Origin: an uncultured Lachnospiraceae bacterium
Lineage (GTDB): Bacteria; Bacillota; Clostridia; Lachnospirales; Lachnospiraceae
Direction: 5' to 3'
NCBI GenBank assembly: GCA_948470335.1
Contig: CAOKOL010000005.1
Span: 1-64,000, forward strand
DNA length: 64,000 bases
Part shown: piece by piece, positions 45,136-53,993 of the stretch
Position numbering within the stretch: position 1 is the first letter of the stretch
Layout of the letters: each line of letters opens with the position of its first letter
Notes under the pieces: model-generated
Database searches by the model: none
What the model was told of the DNA's origin: nothing
What the model saw: only the letters and a program-made list of their open reading frames with translations
Program-made: the position numbers and the translations under genes

Positions 45136-46368
45136 CTATGCATCACAGATTACGCTGTTCACAAAATACTCCACACCGCTTCTCTGTCTCCCTTTGACGA
45201 AATTCTGATCGATCCGCTTCTGTACGATCTCACAGTCTTCCCTGGTGATATTGACCAGAAGAATCAGATACTGGCCGTTTCCGTAACGGTTGACGGCGTC
45301 TCCGTGGCGGACAGAACAGCGGATGGCGTCGCCCAGCCGGTTGGACAGCTCTTCCAGACGGCTTTCATCGGTGATCGGATTTCCTTTGCCGTCTACCAGC
45401 GTACATAACATCAGATATATAGACTGTCCGCCACGTTCCATAATCCGGTTCAGCATCTGGTAAATTCCCTGAAAAACAGGATAGGTACACAGATACCCAC
45501 CGCCGCTCTCCGGTTCCTCGGACAGATTATCCTGTATCGTGTCAAGCACCTCATAGGCATGCACCATGCGGCTGCCCAGCTTTTCCATCGTCTCCATCAG
45601 CTTCGAAGACGGGCGGATCCCCCGCTTTCTCAGATACAGATCGGAAGTGGCCGCATAAAAACTTCTGGCTTCTTCGTATCGGCCCATGGAGACCATCGCC
45701 TCCATGGTGAGTACCTCCCAGTCGGAAAACGGACTGATGGCAGAGGCATATCTTCCGATTTCCTCCAGTTGCAGATAATTCTGCTGCCTGCGCATAATAT
45801 CCGCCGCCCGTTCCACACACTCGCAGAAACGGATGCGGTACCTTCTGGCCTCGGCCGCCGCCCACAGTACGCTGGCATAAGTAGATAAAAACTCCCCTTT
45901 ATACAGATGACAGGCTTCCGAATAAAGCACCAGCCGTTCATCCTCGTCCCCGCTCCCGGCGGCCATTTCATAGAGCCGGTCAAATTCGGCCGCGTCCTCT
46001 GTCACCGGAATGTCTTCACTGTTCCAGTAAAAAACGCCTTTTTTCAATATAATATATTTCACATCGGGAAGCCCCATTTTTTTCAGTTTCTTTTTTGCAT
46101 TGTAAACCACACTCTGCAGCAGATGGTGTCTGTCTTCCACATCCCTGTCTCCGAACAGCACCTCCTCTAACTGGTCTCTGCTGACACCGTTCTCTCCGTG
46201 ATGGAGCAGCATCTGCACCAGACTGGTGAAGTGGGTTTCCTTCAACTTTTCGTCTGTCAGCGGCCTGCCCTGCCACACCATGGAAAAGCTCCCGAACATA
46301 CTGACCTGCAGCGTCTGCTTCCTGAGCGGCTCGCTGACCTGACCGTAAGTATTACCGTTCGCATTCAT
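45136..46368 (-). CDS. BTAD-type transcriptional regulator with GGDEF-like tail
   Basis: The 410-residue protein has an OmpR-type winged helix at the N-terminus (about 20-110, VSMFGSFSMVWQGRPLTDEKLKETHFTSLVQMLLHHG), a bacterial transcriptional activator domain (about 125-260) with helical repeats (FYAATSDLYLRKRGIRPSSKL) and a C-terminal region (about 290-405) like a degenerate GGDEF domain: DGKGNPITDE, LGDAIRCSVRHGDAVNRYGNGQYLILLV. The GGDEF motif itself is altered (NRYGNGQYLI), so cyclic-di-GMP synthesis is unlikely; binding or sensing may remain. It sits 32 bp after the first recombinase-like gene and between the recombinases and the pilus unit, a natural candidate for its regulator. Confidence 0.85.
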   Translation of the reverse strand: MNANGNTYGQVSEPLRKQTLQVSMFGSFSMVWQGRPLTDEKLKETHFTSLVQMLLHHGENGVSRDQLEEVLFGDRDVEDRHHLLQSVVYNAKKKLKKMGLPDVKYIILKKGVFYWNSEDIPVTEDAAEFDRLYEMAAGSGDEDERLVLYSEACHLYKGEFLSTYASVLWAAAEARRYRIRFCECVERAADIMRRQQNYLQLEEIGRYASAISPFSDWEVLTMEAMVSMGRYEEARSFYAATSDLYLRKRGIRPSSKLMETMEKLGSRMVHAYEVLDTIQDNLSEEPESGGGYLCTYPVFQGIYQMLNRIMERGGQSIYLMLCTLVDGKGNPITDESRLEELSNRLGDAIRCSVRHGDAVNRYGNGQYLILLVNITREDCEIVQKRIDQNFVKGRQRSGVEYFVNSVICDA

Positions 46369-46400
46369 AGCCGGATCTCTCCTATCTCCCCGTCCTGTCT

Positions 46401-47246
46401 TTATGCATTCCAGCCGATGGTCAACTGTTCCTGGTCCATCATGTTTTCATAAGCCTGCCGGATCAGCACATTGATATTGGCCTGAATCCCATCCTGAGTG
46501 CTCTGATACATTTTCCACAGACATCTGGGATTTGCCTTTTCCGGATCCACCCTTGCCTCCTGACTGACCGCATTGACATAGTGATGAATCGTGGTCCGGG
46601 ACAATGGCCTGCCGTCCCTGGACAGAAACACAGACCCGCTTATGATTCTTTCTCTGCGTATATATTCCAGCAGTTCTGTTTTCAGGGCTTTTGGAAGCAC
46701 CATAATCCGCAGACGCAGACCATTGTGACTGTCCAGCTTCACCATTCCCTGGGCAACTGCCTCTACGGTCACCTGGGAAAGCTCCTGCACACGCACGCCC
46801 GCGCCTCCCATCGTTTTTATCAAAAGATAGGTCTTTTCCTTTCCCATATGTTTTGCCGCCGACAGCAGCCTCAGATATTCTGACCTGGTCAGTTCCGGCT
46901 GCACATCGCCGGTCACGCGGATAAACTCTTCCACCTGCCAGTCTCTGTGTCCCAGATAGCGCAGAAATGTGTTCAGTACCGACATCTGGGCATTTACCGT
47001 CCTATGGCAGAAGCCTTTTTCCTCCAGAAGCCACTTTCGTCTTTCCATGCCTGTCTTCCGGTCCACAACCTTATCTTTCGGCAGCCACTGGTAAATGGAA
47101 GTCAAAATGCGGCGGTAATTATCCAGAGAGCTTTGCCCCCGGTTTTTCTTCCGCATCGATTCAATAAAATCCTCTATCAGCTCTTCGGTTATCACCTCGC
47201 CGTCAGCCTCCCCGCGTTTTACATTCCTTTCATTCGTTTCATTCAC
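46401..47246 (-). CDS. Degenerate tyrosine-recombinase-like protein
   Basis: The 281-residue protein has an N-terminal SAM-like DNA-binding domain (LIEDFIESMRKKNRGQSSLDNYRRI) and a catalytic-fold region with the first arginine (GAGVRVQELSQVT). The C-terminal active-site block is different: where the intact paralog at 47679 has NPHNLRHLF and LGH...RIYL, this one reads NPRCLWKMY and ends in LTIGWNA with no H-x-x-R, no GH and no clear nucleophilic Tyr. It is not due to a simple frameshift, since the frame is open and neighbouring frames stop. It may be a DNA-binding accessory. The start is GTG at 47246, with GGGAGG before it. It is cotranscribed with the BTAD gene. Confidence 0.8.
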   Translation of the reverse strand: MNETNERNVKRGEADGEVITEELIEDFIESMRKKNRGQSSLDNYRRILTSIYQWLPKDKVVDRKTGMERRKWLLEEKGFCHRTVNAQMSVLNTFLRYLGHRDWQVEEFIRVTGDVQPELTRSEYLRLLSAAKHMGKEKTYLLIKTMGGAGVRVQELSQVTVEAVAQGMVKLDSHNGLRLRIMVLPKALKTELLEYIRRERIISGSVFLSRDGRPLSRTTIHHYVNAVSQEARVDPEKANPRCLWKMYQSTQDGIQANINVLIRQAYENMMDQEQLTIGWNA

Positions 47247-47420
47247 ATCGGACTCCCTCCCATATTGCAAAAATCGAATTGCTGTCCTGTCCGGATTGCA
47301 CGGCAAAATCCGTATATCATCATTTTCTCTGTCGGGAATATACTACCGAAAAAGAGTTCGGCCTGAATATTACGGATCCATACGGCTTATTGTTCCGTAA
47401 ATAATTCTCCCGAACGCATT

Positions 47421-47448
47421 TTTATCCTGCAACAGAAACTTTTTGCAA
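47421..47448 (-). promoter_or_regulatory. Promoter of the recombinase-BTAD unit
   Basis: TTGCAA (47443-47448) and GATAAA (47421-47426) spaced by 16 bp on the minus strand, immediately below the nested hairpin. The leader to the GTG would be about 170 nt. Confidence 0.45.
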
Positions 47449-47451
47449 TAA

Positions 47452-47512
47452 AAAAGGCATAAAAATCAACGCTGTAAAAGATTCTTTTACAACTTTCATT
47501 TTCATGCCTTTT
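47452..47512 (-). terminator. Nested AT-rich inverted repeat / terminator between the recombinases
   Basis: The outer arms AAAAGGCAT (47452-47460) and ATGCCTTTT (47504-47512) are extended inward and enclose a perfect inner repeat, TGTAAAAG-ATT-CTTTTACA (47473-47491). On the minus strand TTTTTTATTG follows, so it can terminate the transcript of the recombinase at 47679. The inner symmetric site also looks like a recombinase or repressor binding pair. Confidence 0.6.
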
Positions 47513-47678
47513 CACAGCGCTGACTGTTTCCCGTAACCAATAACTATTTTTTCAACTGGCCTATTTTATCGAAATATCTTGAATCAGCGGAATGTCTGTG
47601 TTATAATTTTACCAAATGATGGAGAAATTTTGTGTTTTTTTCGCCTGTTTTGTGACAGATTACGGATTTTGTCTACCG

Positions 47679-48521
47679 TCAGCTCACCAGCCCCAGACAG
47701 TCCAACTGGCGTACATGTTCGGCTCCTGTGGAAAGCAGATAAATCCGGGTGGTGTCGATGCTGCTGTGTCCCAGCACATCGGCCAGTCTCACGATATCCC
47801 CATGAGCCTGATAAAACGTTTTTGCGAACAGATGGCGCAGGTTGTGGGGAAATACCTTGGAAGATTCCACACCGGCATCGGCGCACAGTTTTTTCATTTC
47901 CGCCCAAATCTGTCGCCTGGACAGATTTTTTCCGTTTCTGGTCATAAAAATCCCGCCGGAAGATATGTTCTGCTCGCCGGCATATTCCAGCAGCTTCCGG
48001 ATCAACTGGCCGGGCATCAGAATCACCCTAACCTTTCCTTTCAGCACAATTTCCGCTTTCCCCGCCCTGACGGCATCCACCGTGATATATTCCAGCTCCG
48101 ACACCCTGATTCCGGTTCCGCAGATCGTCTCGATCACCAGGCCCAGACGCCGGTTGTTCAGCCGGTATGCCGCATTCACCAGCCGTTCATATTCCTCTAT
48201 ATCCAGATCCTTTGACGCGTCACGGAACATCTGCCGCTGGATTTTCAGAAATTTTACCCGACAGTCCTGCCAGCCCATAAATGAAAAAAAGCCGTTGACA
48301 GCCGAGAGCATGGCGTTCACTGTTCTGGGGACATAGCCGCACATCTGCAATTCTTCTTTCCACTGCGCCGCCAGTTCCTTTGTAGCCTCCCTGCCGGACA
48401 GCCATTTTGCGAAGATTTCCACCTCCCGCACATACTTTTTCACGGTTGACGCCGCTTTTTCTTCTTGAAAAAGGTATTCTCCGTATCTGTCGATGTTCTC
48501 ATCCGTAATCTGTCTGCTCAT
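47679..48521 (-). CDS. Tyrosine recombinase (XerC/D-like)
   Basis: The 280-residue protein keeps all catalytic residues: Arg in GTGIRVSELEYI, Lys in LKGKVRVILM, His-Arg in PHNLRHLFAKTF, His in VLGHSSIDTTRIY and Tyr in IYLLS. The N-terminal SAM-like domain (ENIDRYGEYLFQEE...) binds the core site. Small recombinases like this often invert promoter segments of surface genes. It lies between the polysaccharide and pilus loci with its degenerate paralog downstream. The start at 48521 follows GGAGG at 8 nt; a longer frame to 48560 lacks a site. A piece of the palindromic leader repeat lies just upstream. Confidence 0.93.
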   Translation of the reverse strand: MSRQITDENIDRYGEYLFQEEKAASTVKKYVREVEIFAKWLSGREATKELAAQWKEELQMCGYVPRTVNAMLSAVNGFFSFMGWQDCRVKFLKIQRQMFRDASKDLDIEEYERLVNAAYRLNNRRLGLVIETICGTGIRVSELEYITVDAVRAGKAEIVLKGKVRVILMPGQLIRKLLEYAGEQNISSGGIFMTRNGKNLSRRQIWAEMKKLCADAGVESSKVFPHNLRHLFAKTFYQAHGDIVRLADVLGHSSIDTTRIYLLSTGAEHVRQLDCLGLVS

Positions 48522-48537
48522 TTCATATACCTCCATT

Positions 48538-48560
48538 ATAGTTACGCAACTCCCCGGCAA
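48538..48560 (-). repeat. Possible partial copy of the leader repeat before the recombinase
   Basis: On the minus strand GGGGAGTTGCGTAACT lies 17 nt before the recombinase start codon and matches the 3' end of the repeats at 27750 and 62372 (GGGGAGTTGCGGNACT). Only this end is present. Confidence 0.4.
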
Positions 48561-48569
48561 AACCGGATT

Positions 48570-48605
48570 TTTTTAGGGCTGCCTGTTTCCAGACAGCCCC
48601 CTTTT
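48570..48605. other. Hairpin between the polysaccharide and recombinase genes
   Basis: GGGCTGCCTG and CAGACAGCCC form a strong stem. On the plus strand it is followed by CCTTTTG; on the minus strand by A residues. It may end or separate transcripts, but the orientation does not fit a standard terminator for the minus-strand gene above it. Confidence 0.5.
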
Positions 48606-48633
48606 GCCAAATCTTTTTCCTTTTTATACGTTC

Positions 48634-50469
48634 TCACTGATCTGCCTGTCCGCCGCCAAACAGAATCAGCTCGTGGATCGACCAGTTCGCCATCAGGTCT
48701 TCCGGTATTTCTCCCAGCGTCAGACGGATATATCTGCACCGCACCGGATCGAAATGAAAGTCAATCTGGTCCCCGCTGACTGCTTCCTGCTCTGTCCAGT
48801 TCTCTCCGTCCCCGGACGTCTCAATCCGCAGCGCCTGAGGAAAATCGCCGATGCTGTCTGACAGCTCCATGCGGAGGCCGTCCACCACACAGTCCTCTGT
48901 CAGCTCCGCCATAACCCACACCCCCTCTTTCTGCGCCGATCCGCTGGTCCAGCGGGTACTCAGATCATGGTCGGTCATGTTATTCACCTGGTCGCCGTTC
49001 ACCGACGCCGACAGCTTCCGGATCCTGCTGCCGCAGTGAAAGGAACCGGCGGCATCTTCCGCCTGATAAAAGCCGAAACGGAACACGCCGTTTTCCTTGC
49101 TGCCCTTCTCGTATCCAAATCTGATCTGCCGGATCTTTGTCCGAGGAAAACCGGCCCACAGGCTGTCCCCCCAGCACTCATACTGCATGCCCGCATACAG
49201 CTCCTGCCAGTTTTGTCCGTCTTCCGAAATCTCCAGCTTTATATTCCGAAAATAATCGGGATCGGAGACATCCACGGAAAAACCGCCGCTTTCCAGCGTT
49301 TCCGGCAGAATACCGGTGAGAAAGATTTTTCCGTCTTCCTCCGTTCTCTGCCACCGGATCTGATCCAACTGCGCCGACAGACCTTTTTCTGTCTCCCGGA
49401 CCGTGGCGCTGCCCGCCGGTATCTGGCCGGCGGCGTTTGCCCGGCTGATCATATTCGGCTTAATCCCTTCCAGGCCCCCGATCACTGACCGGGCCAGGGC
49501 CATTCCCCCTCTCTCGGAAGGATGCACCACATCTCTGATATACTGAGAACGATTCCACTGATTGATGCCGGTGGTCCCGTACACGTCGATAAACGGAATA
49601 CTCAGCGTCCGGGCCACTTCCTCCATGGCGTCCCGGTAATCCTCTGTGGTCAGTCCCAGCCCGTTGACCGCAAACGCTTCTTCATCTCTGTTGGCCGGCA
49701 GGGAGGATTCCTCCCCGGAATCCACGCCCCGTCCGCTTAAAGGGGAAGCCAGAACCACCACCGCTCCGGGCGCTTTTTTCTGAAGCTTTACCACCGTGGC
49801 CGCCACGGCCCCTTTAAAAGTCGTCTCGTCAAACGGATATGTGAGATCTCCCAGCGGAACATCGGAACCCATATCGTTGGTGCCGCCCATAACCAGAATC
49901 AGATCCACATCCTCCGGCACGGAAACGTTGATTCTGTCGCTGCTGCACAGATAACCTTCATGCTCTGTCGTCCCTTCCGGCGCTTCTGTCACGCCGTCAA
50001 AACCAAACCGGCTGTGATAGCTCCCGTCTTCATTCGCATACCAGGTCTGATCACTGACCGCAAAGGTACAGCTTCCGATTCCCCGGTTATAGTGCTTTGC
50101 CAGACCGAAATATTCCGTGACATAGGACTGCCAGGCTGCCTCCTGGGTAATGCTGTCTCCATAGCTGCACCAGGTTTTTCCGGCCCAGCAAAGCCGGGAA
50201 GCCTCTCCCTGCGTCAGCCGGACATTGAGCGCGTATTCCTGCGCGCCGTCTTCTTTTGCGGGTTCTTCGCCGCTGCGGGACGCTGTCAGCACAAACCAGA
50301 GGCAGGCAGCATTCGCCAGCAGCAAAGCGGCCAGAAGAATATGCCAGATCCATCCGCTTTTTCGTAACCCGGCGCCCGGCCCCGTGCCGAAACCAGGATT
50401 CGTTTCATCACCGTATCCGCTGCCGGAACCATTGTTACGCATCTTCTTGGTTTTATCCAATCCGCCCAT
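48634..50469 (-). CDS. Membrane-anchored SGNH/GDSL hydrolase with discoidin-like domain
   Basis: The 611-residue protein has an N-terminal Gly-rich cytoplasmic part and a membrane helix (about 43-63), an SGNH hydrolase domain with the GDS motif in WCSYGDSITQEAAW and a later GGTNDMGSD and DVVHPSERGG (blocks I, III and V), then a C-terminal F5/8 type C-like domain (about 480-600, SASVNGDQVNNMTDHDLSTRW, VDGLRMELS). It could be an esterase acting on acyl groups of the surface glycan, or a peptidoglycan-associated deacetylase. The start at 50469 has GGGGTG nearby. It is last in the polysaccharide unit, 7 bp after the flippase. Confidence 0.85.
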   Translation of the reverse strand: MGGLDKTKKMRNNGSGSGYGDETNPGFGTGPGAGLRKSGWIWHILLAALLLANAACLWFVLTASRSGEEPAKEDGAQEYALNVRLTQGEASRLCWAGKTWCSYGDSITQEAAWQSYVTEYFGLAKHYNRGIGSCTFAVSDQTWYANEDGSYHSRFGFDGVTEAPEGTTEHEGYLCSSDRINVSVPEDVDLILVMGGTNDMGSDVPLGDLTYPFDETTFKGAVAATVVKLQKKAPGAVVVLASPLSGRGVDSGEESSLPANRDEEAFAVNGLGLTTEDYRDAMEEVARTLSIPFIDVYGTTGINQWNRSQYIRDVVHPSERGGMALARSVIGGLEGIKPNMISRANAAGQIPAGSATVRETEKGLSAQLDQIRWQRTEEDGKIFLTGILPETLESGGFSVDVSDPDYFRNIKLEISEDGQNWQELYAGMQYECWGDSLWAGFPRTKIRQIRFGYEKGSKENGVFRFGFYQAEDAAGSFHCGSRIRKLSASVNGDQVNNMTDHDLSTRWTSGSAQKEGVWVMAELTEDCVVDGLRMELSDSIGDFPQALRIETSGDGENWTEQEAVSGDQIDFHFDPVRCRYIRLTLGEIPEDLMANWSIHELILFGGGQADQ

Positions 50470-50476
50470 CGTTATT

Positions 50477-51787
50477 TCACCCCTTTTTCCCAATAGCCCC
50501 TTTTAGCCGGTCCCGCAGATCTCTTGCGAAAAATGCTTCTGTCATATGTTTCACCGAAGGCCTGACTTCTTTATAAAACAGCGGCGCGAAAAACGTCACC
50601 ACCACCTGGGTCGCCAGCGTGGCGACAGACGCGCCCATGGCGCCCAGTCTGGGAATCAGCAGATAATTCAGCAGAAAATTTGTGACCACGCCCCAGATCG
50701 GAAAGATTTCCGAATACCGCTGCAGATTTTCACAGACCATCCATGTATTTCTGGCCACGGCCAGATGGGAAAACAGCGTGCTCCAGATCAGAATACACAG
50801 GCAGGCCGCCGAGCCGGCATAGGCCGGGCCGCACAGCAGCCAGATCAGCGGTTTGGAAAACAGCATCATGCCCGCGCCCACTGAGATTCCCAGCCAGATC
50901 ATTATGGAATACAGCGTCCGTACCCGCTCCAGATAATTGGTCTTTGTGGTATAGCCCTCCACAATGGCCGGGCGGTAGGAATTCATAATGGCATTCGGCA
51001 CAAACACCCACATCATGGCCACGCCGTAAGCGCCGTTATAGATACCCACGTCATAGTCTCCCAGCATATTGCCCAGCATCAGCTTGTCCATCTCGGAATA
51101 CAGCACCGTAATCATGGAAGCCAGGATAAAATGGCAGCTCTGGGACAGCAGCCGCTTTACCCAGCAAAAATCAAAAGAAAGGGTCTGCCCTCCGGCCTTT
51201 TTATACATGTACAGCAAAATCAGCGCCGCCAGCAAAGCGTCCAGCGTAGTGGCGAAAGCGAAATACTCCACCGGTCCGCCTACAGCCAGCCCGCAGATCC
51301 GCCAGCCCGCCACGGCAAAATACGTGATGCCCTTGGCGATGGCCACCTGTTTAGAATTTAATTTGGACTGAAACCAGAAGTCGATCAGCTCCGCCGATTT
51401 AAAAGCCAGGGACACGGACTGCAGAAGAGTCACCGTCATATACACCGCCTGAAAATCCCTGCTCACCGCCACAATGCCCTGGATGGCCGCGATACAGGCG
51501 ATGCTGGAAATCATCCGCATCACCAGGCTGGTGCCGATGATCTTCCCTTCCGCCTCCGGATTGCTGACCAGCTCTTTGATCACGATATATTCAAGGCCCA
51601 GCGTGGCAAAGGCCGTACACATATTTACATAAGAAGCGCAGTAGGTAATCAGCCCATTGTTATCCGGCCCGAGATACCGGTTTACCATGGCGTTTACCAC
51701 CAGGGAAATACACATCTGCAAAACCCGCTCGGCGATCATCCACATGGAATTGCTGACGATTCGGTTTTCTATTTTAAACTTTTTCAT
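50477..51787 (-). CDS. Polysaccharide flippase (Wzx/MATE-type)
   Basis: The 436-residue protein has about 12-14 membrane helices and the sequence features of the oligosaccharide flippase family: SNSMWMIAERVLQMCISLVVNAMVNRYLG near the N-terminus, then repeated hydrophobic segments to KKG at the end. It moves lipid-linked repeat units across the membrane. It overlaps nothing and lies between the GT-D-like gene and the SGNH hydrolase, at the distal end of the unit. AAAGG precedes the start. Confidence 0.9.
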   Translation of the reverse strand: MKKFKIENRIVSNSMWMIAERVLQMCISLVVNAMVNRYLGPDNNGLITYCASYVNMCTAFATLGLEYIVIKELVSNPEAEGKIIGTSLVMRMISSIACIAAIQGIVAVSRDFQAVYMTVTLLQSVSLAFKSAELIDFWFQSKLNSKQVAIAKGITYFAVAGWRICGLAVGGPVEYFAFATTLDALLAALILLYMYKKAGGQTLSFDFCWVKRLLSQSCHFILASMITVLYSEMDKLMLGNMLGDYDVGIYNGAYGVAMMWVFVPNAIMNSYRPAIVEGYTTKTNYLERVRTLYSIMIWLGISVGAGMMLFSKPLIWLLCGPAYAGSAACLCILIWSTLFSHLAVARNTWMVCENLQRYSEIFPIWGVVTNFLLNYLLIPRLGAMGASVATLATQVVVTFFAPLFYKEVRPSVKHMTEAFFARDLRDRLKGAIGKKG

Positions 51788-51812
51788 AAAAGACCTTTGT
51801 ATGTGAAACTTG

Positions 51813-52748
51813 TTACCAGTAGCATCCGCCCTCGATCTTTTTGGCCGATTCCGGCATTTCCGAAGGCAGCGGCCGGCGCCAGCCCCGGGCCATCAGCGGA
51901 CGGTATTCTTCTTTGGCCTCCCACCGCTTTCCGGTAATGCCAAACAGAAGCTGCGCCGCACCGCCCATATGAACCGCCTGTTTCCCTGCCTGTTTCAGTC
52001 TGGCGGCCAGCGGAAACCCGTAAGCGCCGCAGCCGATCACCGCCAGATCAAACTCCTGCTCCATGGCCTTTTCATACATATAGTCAAGGGCCGCAAACCA
52101 GGTATCAAACCGGTCGTCCTTCTGTCCGCCGATGGTCTGCACCGCTTTCAGCGTTTTCAGGGTAAATTCCGGCAGCCATTTCATATGCTGCTGGAATTCC
52201 TCCTTACGCCCATACTGCAGCCGGACGGATTCCTCAAAAGGATGAATCACCAGCACCTGTTTCCCCTCCCAGCTTAACGTCCAGGGCTGTTCGGCAAAAA
52301 AGGGCTCCAGCCCCGACAGATAGCACCGCTTCGCCTGGGGAACATGACGGTGAAGCACATAATTCTCCATGGGCAGCGTTCCCCATATGGCAAGCAGATC
52401 CACCTGGCGGCAGCTTTCCTCCATCAGATCGCCGAACGCCATCACCTGCTCCTGCTGCCTGGGAAAGAATCCGGCATTGATGCACATGGAATCCATACAG
52501 GATTCGGGCACCGACCGGCGCAGCCCCATCCGCACCTCCCGTGTGCGCAAAAAGGTCCGCATCTCGCCGCTGCCGAAACGTCCCGCCATAAAAGGTTTCC
52601 CGGAACGGACCCTCTCTCCCAGCCACAGATTGGCATGGGGATCGTCCAGGCAGAGCCGGTTGTCGTAGCGGATATTCCGTTTTATTTTTAATACGTGACG
52701 GACGCCCTCCGTAAAAAAATATCCGCCGTATTCCAGTTGGTTCAGCAT
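51813..52748 (-). CDS. GT-D-fold glycosyltransferase-like protein
   Basis: The 311-residue protein has FMAGRFGSGEM near the N-terminus, where GT-D fold enzymes (DUF1792-type) carry a conserved R-x-G-x-G-E, then HPFEESVRLQYGRK and a C-terminal block FDLAVIGCGAYGFPLAARLKQAGKQAVHMGGAAQLLFGITGKRW, which matches the GT-D C-terminus. Such enzymes add a sugar to an oligosaccharide in capsule or adhesin glycosylation. Family assignment is by motif and not certain. It is the third gene from the distal end of the unit. Confidence 0.8.
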   Translation of the reverse strand: MLNQLEYGGYFFTEGVRHVLKIKRNIRYDNRLCLDDPHANLWLGERVRSGKPFMAGRFGSGEMRTFLRTREVRMGLRRSVPESCMDSMCINAGFFPRQQEQVMAFGDLMEESCRQVDLLAIWGTLPMENYVLHRHVPQAKRCYLSGLEPFFAEQPWTLSWEGKQVLVIHPFEESVRLQYGRKEEFQQHMKWLPEFTLKTLKAVQTIGGQKDDRFDTWFAALDYMYEKAMEQEFDLAVIGCGAYGFPLAARLKQAGKQAVHMGGAAQLLFGITGKRWEAKEEYRPLMARGWRRPLPSEMPESAKKIEGGCYW

Positions 52749-52835
52749 GATTATCCCTCTGTTTTTTGCATATCCGGCCGCCGTAAATCCACAGTCCGGT
52801 TCTGCACGCGGCCCTGGGGGCAGCGCCGCAGAAAC

Positions 52836-53921
52836 CTACCGGGTAAAAATCCTCGCGATATTCTTCACCGTTCCCGGCAGCCGTTTCAGTTTGGCCTTTT
52901 TTTCCTCTTTTCCGGAATACCAGAATGCTTTCGCGCCGCCCTCGATTCCCCGCCAGGCTTTTACCACCGGATGTCCTTCGCTTAAAATCCGGCAGAAACG
53001 TTTCGTGTAGGTAACGTCCGCAATCACATATTTCGGATGACGCAGCGGAAACTGATATTCATACATTTTCTTATAATATACCTGCCGGATCCCCTTTGGC
53101 AGCACCTCCATGGAACCCGCCCCGTGGGTGCCGTTGGCCCCGACGCCGATATTGCAGGTCAGATTCCTTGAAGGAACAATATCCAGCATATGATTGGTGG
53201 TCTTCGTGTTCCAGATTATCGTTTCAAAATATGCTTTGCCCGTACTCTTATGCCACCTGCAGGTCTTCACCTTCTCGTCAAAGGCTTCCACCTGCCGTCC
53301 CAGCTGTTCCATGACATGGGGATCTTCCATAAAGGAGTATTCGGTGTCAAACAGGTCGATACACCGCTTCCAGGTCGCCCAGCCCCAGATGGCAGAGCGG
53401 GGAGAAAAGAAATAATCCGCCGTCTCATCCTGATAAACCCCCAGATGATTCATCCCGGCGATGGTAAAAATCCGGCTGTCATGCTCGTACCGGTCCAAAA
53501 GCTCCTTGGCAAAGGGAAAAAAGCTTGGAGAAGCCACAATGTCGTCCTCCAGAATCATTCCTTTCTCCACATGGGAAAACATCCACACGATGGCATTGTA
53601 CATGGAAGGGTCGCAGCCAACATTGGTTTCCTGGTAGTTCCGGTACACCTGACAGTCCCAGTCAATATTCCGTTCCGCAATCTCCCGGCACATACGGATT
53701 TTTTCCGCATCCTCCGGGCGTCCTTCCCGGGGGCCGTCCTGATAAAGAAACAGTTTGCTGGGCCTGGCTTTCTTTACCTGGGCAAACACTTTGGAAAAGG
53801 TGTCGGGACGCACAAAAAACACACATAACACCGCCAGGTCAATTTTCCATGGCTTCAATGTTTTTTTCTTTGCGGCCCCGGTCCGGTCCTTCCGGCCCGT
53901 TGATTGTTCCGTCTGATTCAT
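52836..53921 (-). CDS. GT-A-type glycosyltransferase
   Basis: The 361-residue protein carries a DXD-like motif in GMILEDDIVASPSFFPFAKELL, PSKLFLYQDGPREGR early in the fold and a later block SPRSAIWGWATWKR. This resembles GNT-I/GT2-like enzymes of capsule clusters. No signal peptide or membrane helix is evident, so it works in the cytosol on lipid-linked sugars. The start at 53921 is chosen because AAAGAGG precedes it; the frame to 53981 lacks a site. Donor sugar unknown. Confidence 0.83.
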   Translation of the reverse strand: MNQTEQSTGRKDRTGAAKKKTLKPWKIDLAVLCVFFVRPDTFSKVFAQVKKARPSKLFLYQDGPREGRPEDAEKIRMCREIAERNIDWDCQVYRNYQETNVGCDPSMYNAIVWMFSHVEKGMILEDDIVASPSFFPFAKELLDRYEHDSRIFTIAGMNHLGVYQDETADYFFSPRSAIWGWATWKRCIDLFDTEYSFMEDPHVMEQLGRQVEAFDEKVKTCRWHKSTGKAYFETIIWNTKTTNHMLDIVPSRNLTCNIGVGANGTHGAGSMEVLPKGIRQVYYKKMYEYQFPLRHPKYVIADVTYTKRFCRILSEGHPVVKAWRGIEGGAKAFWYSGKEEKKAKLKRLPGTVKNIARIFTR

Positions 53922-53993
53922 GGTTTCCTCTTTCTGATGCGCGGACCGCGCGATCCGCACAAACCGGATTTCTGTCCGCAAATGGTATGATGG

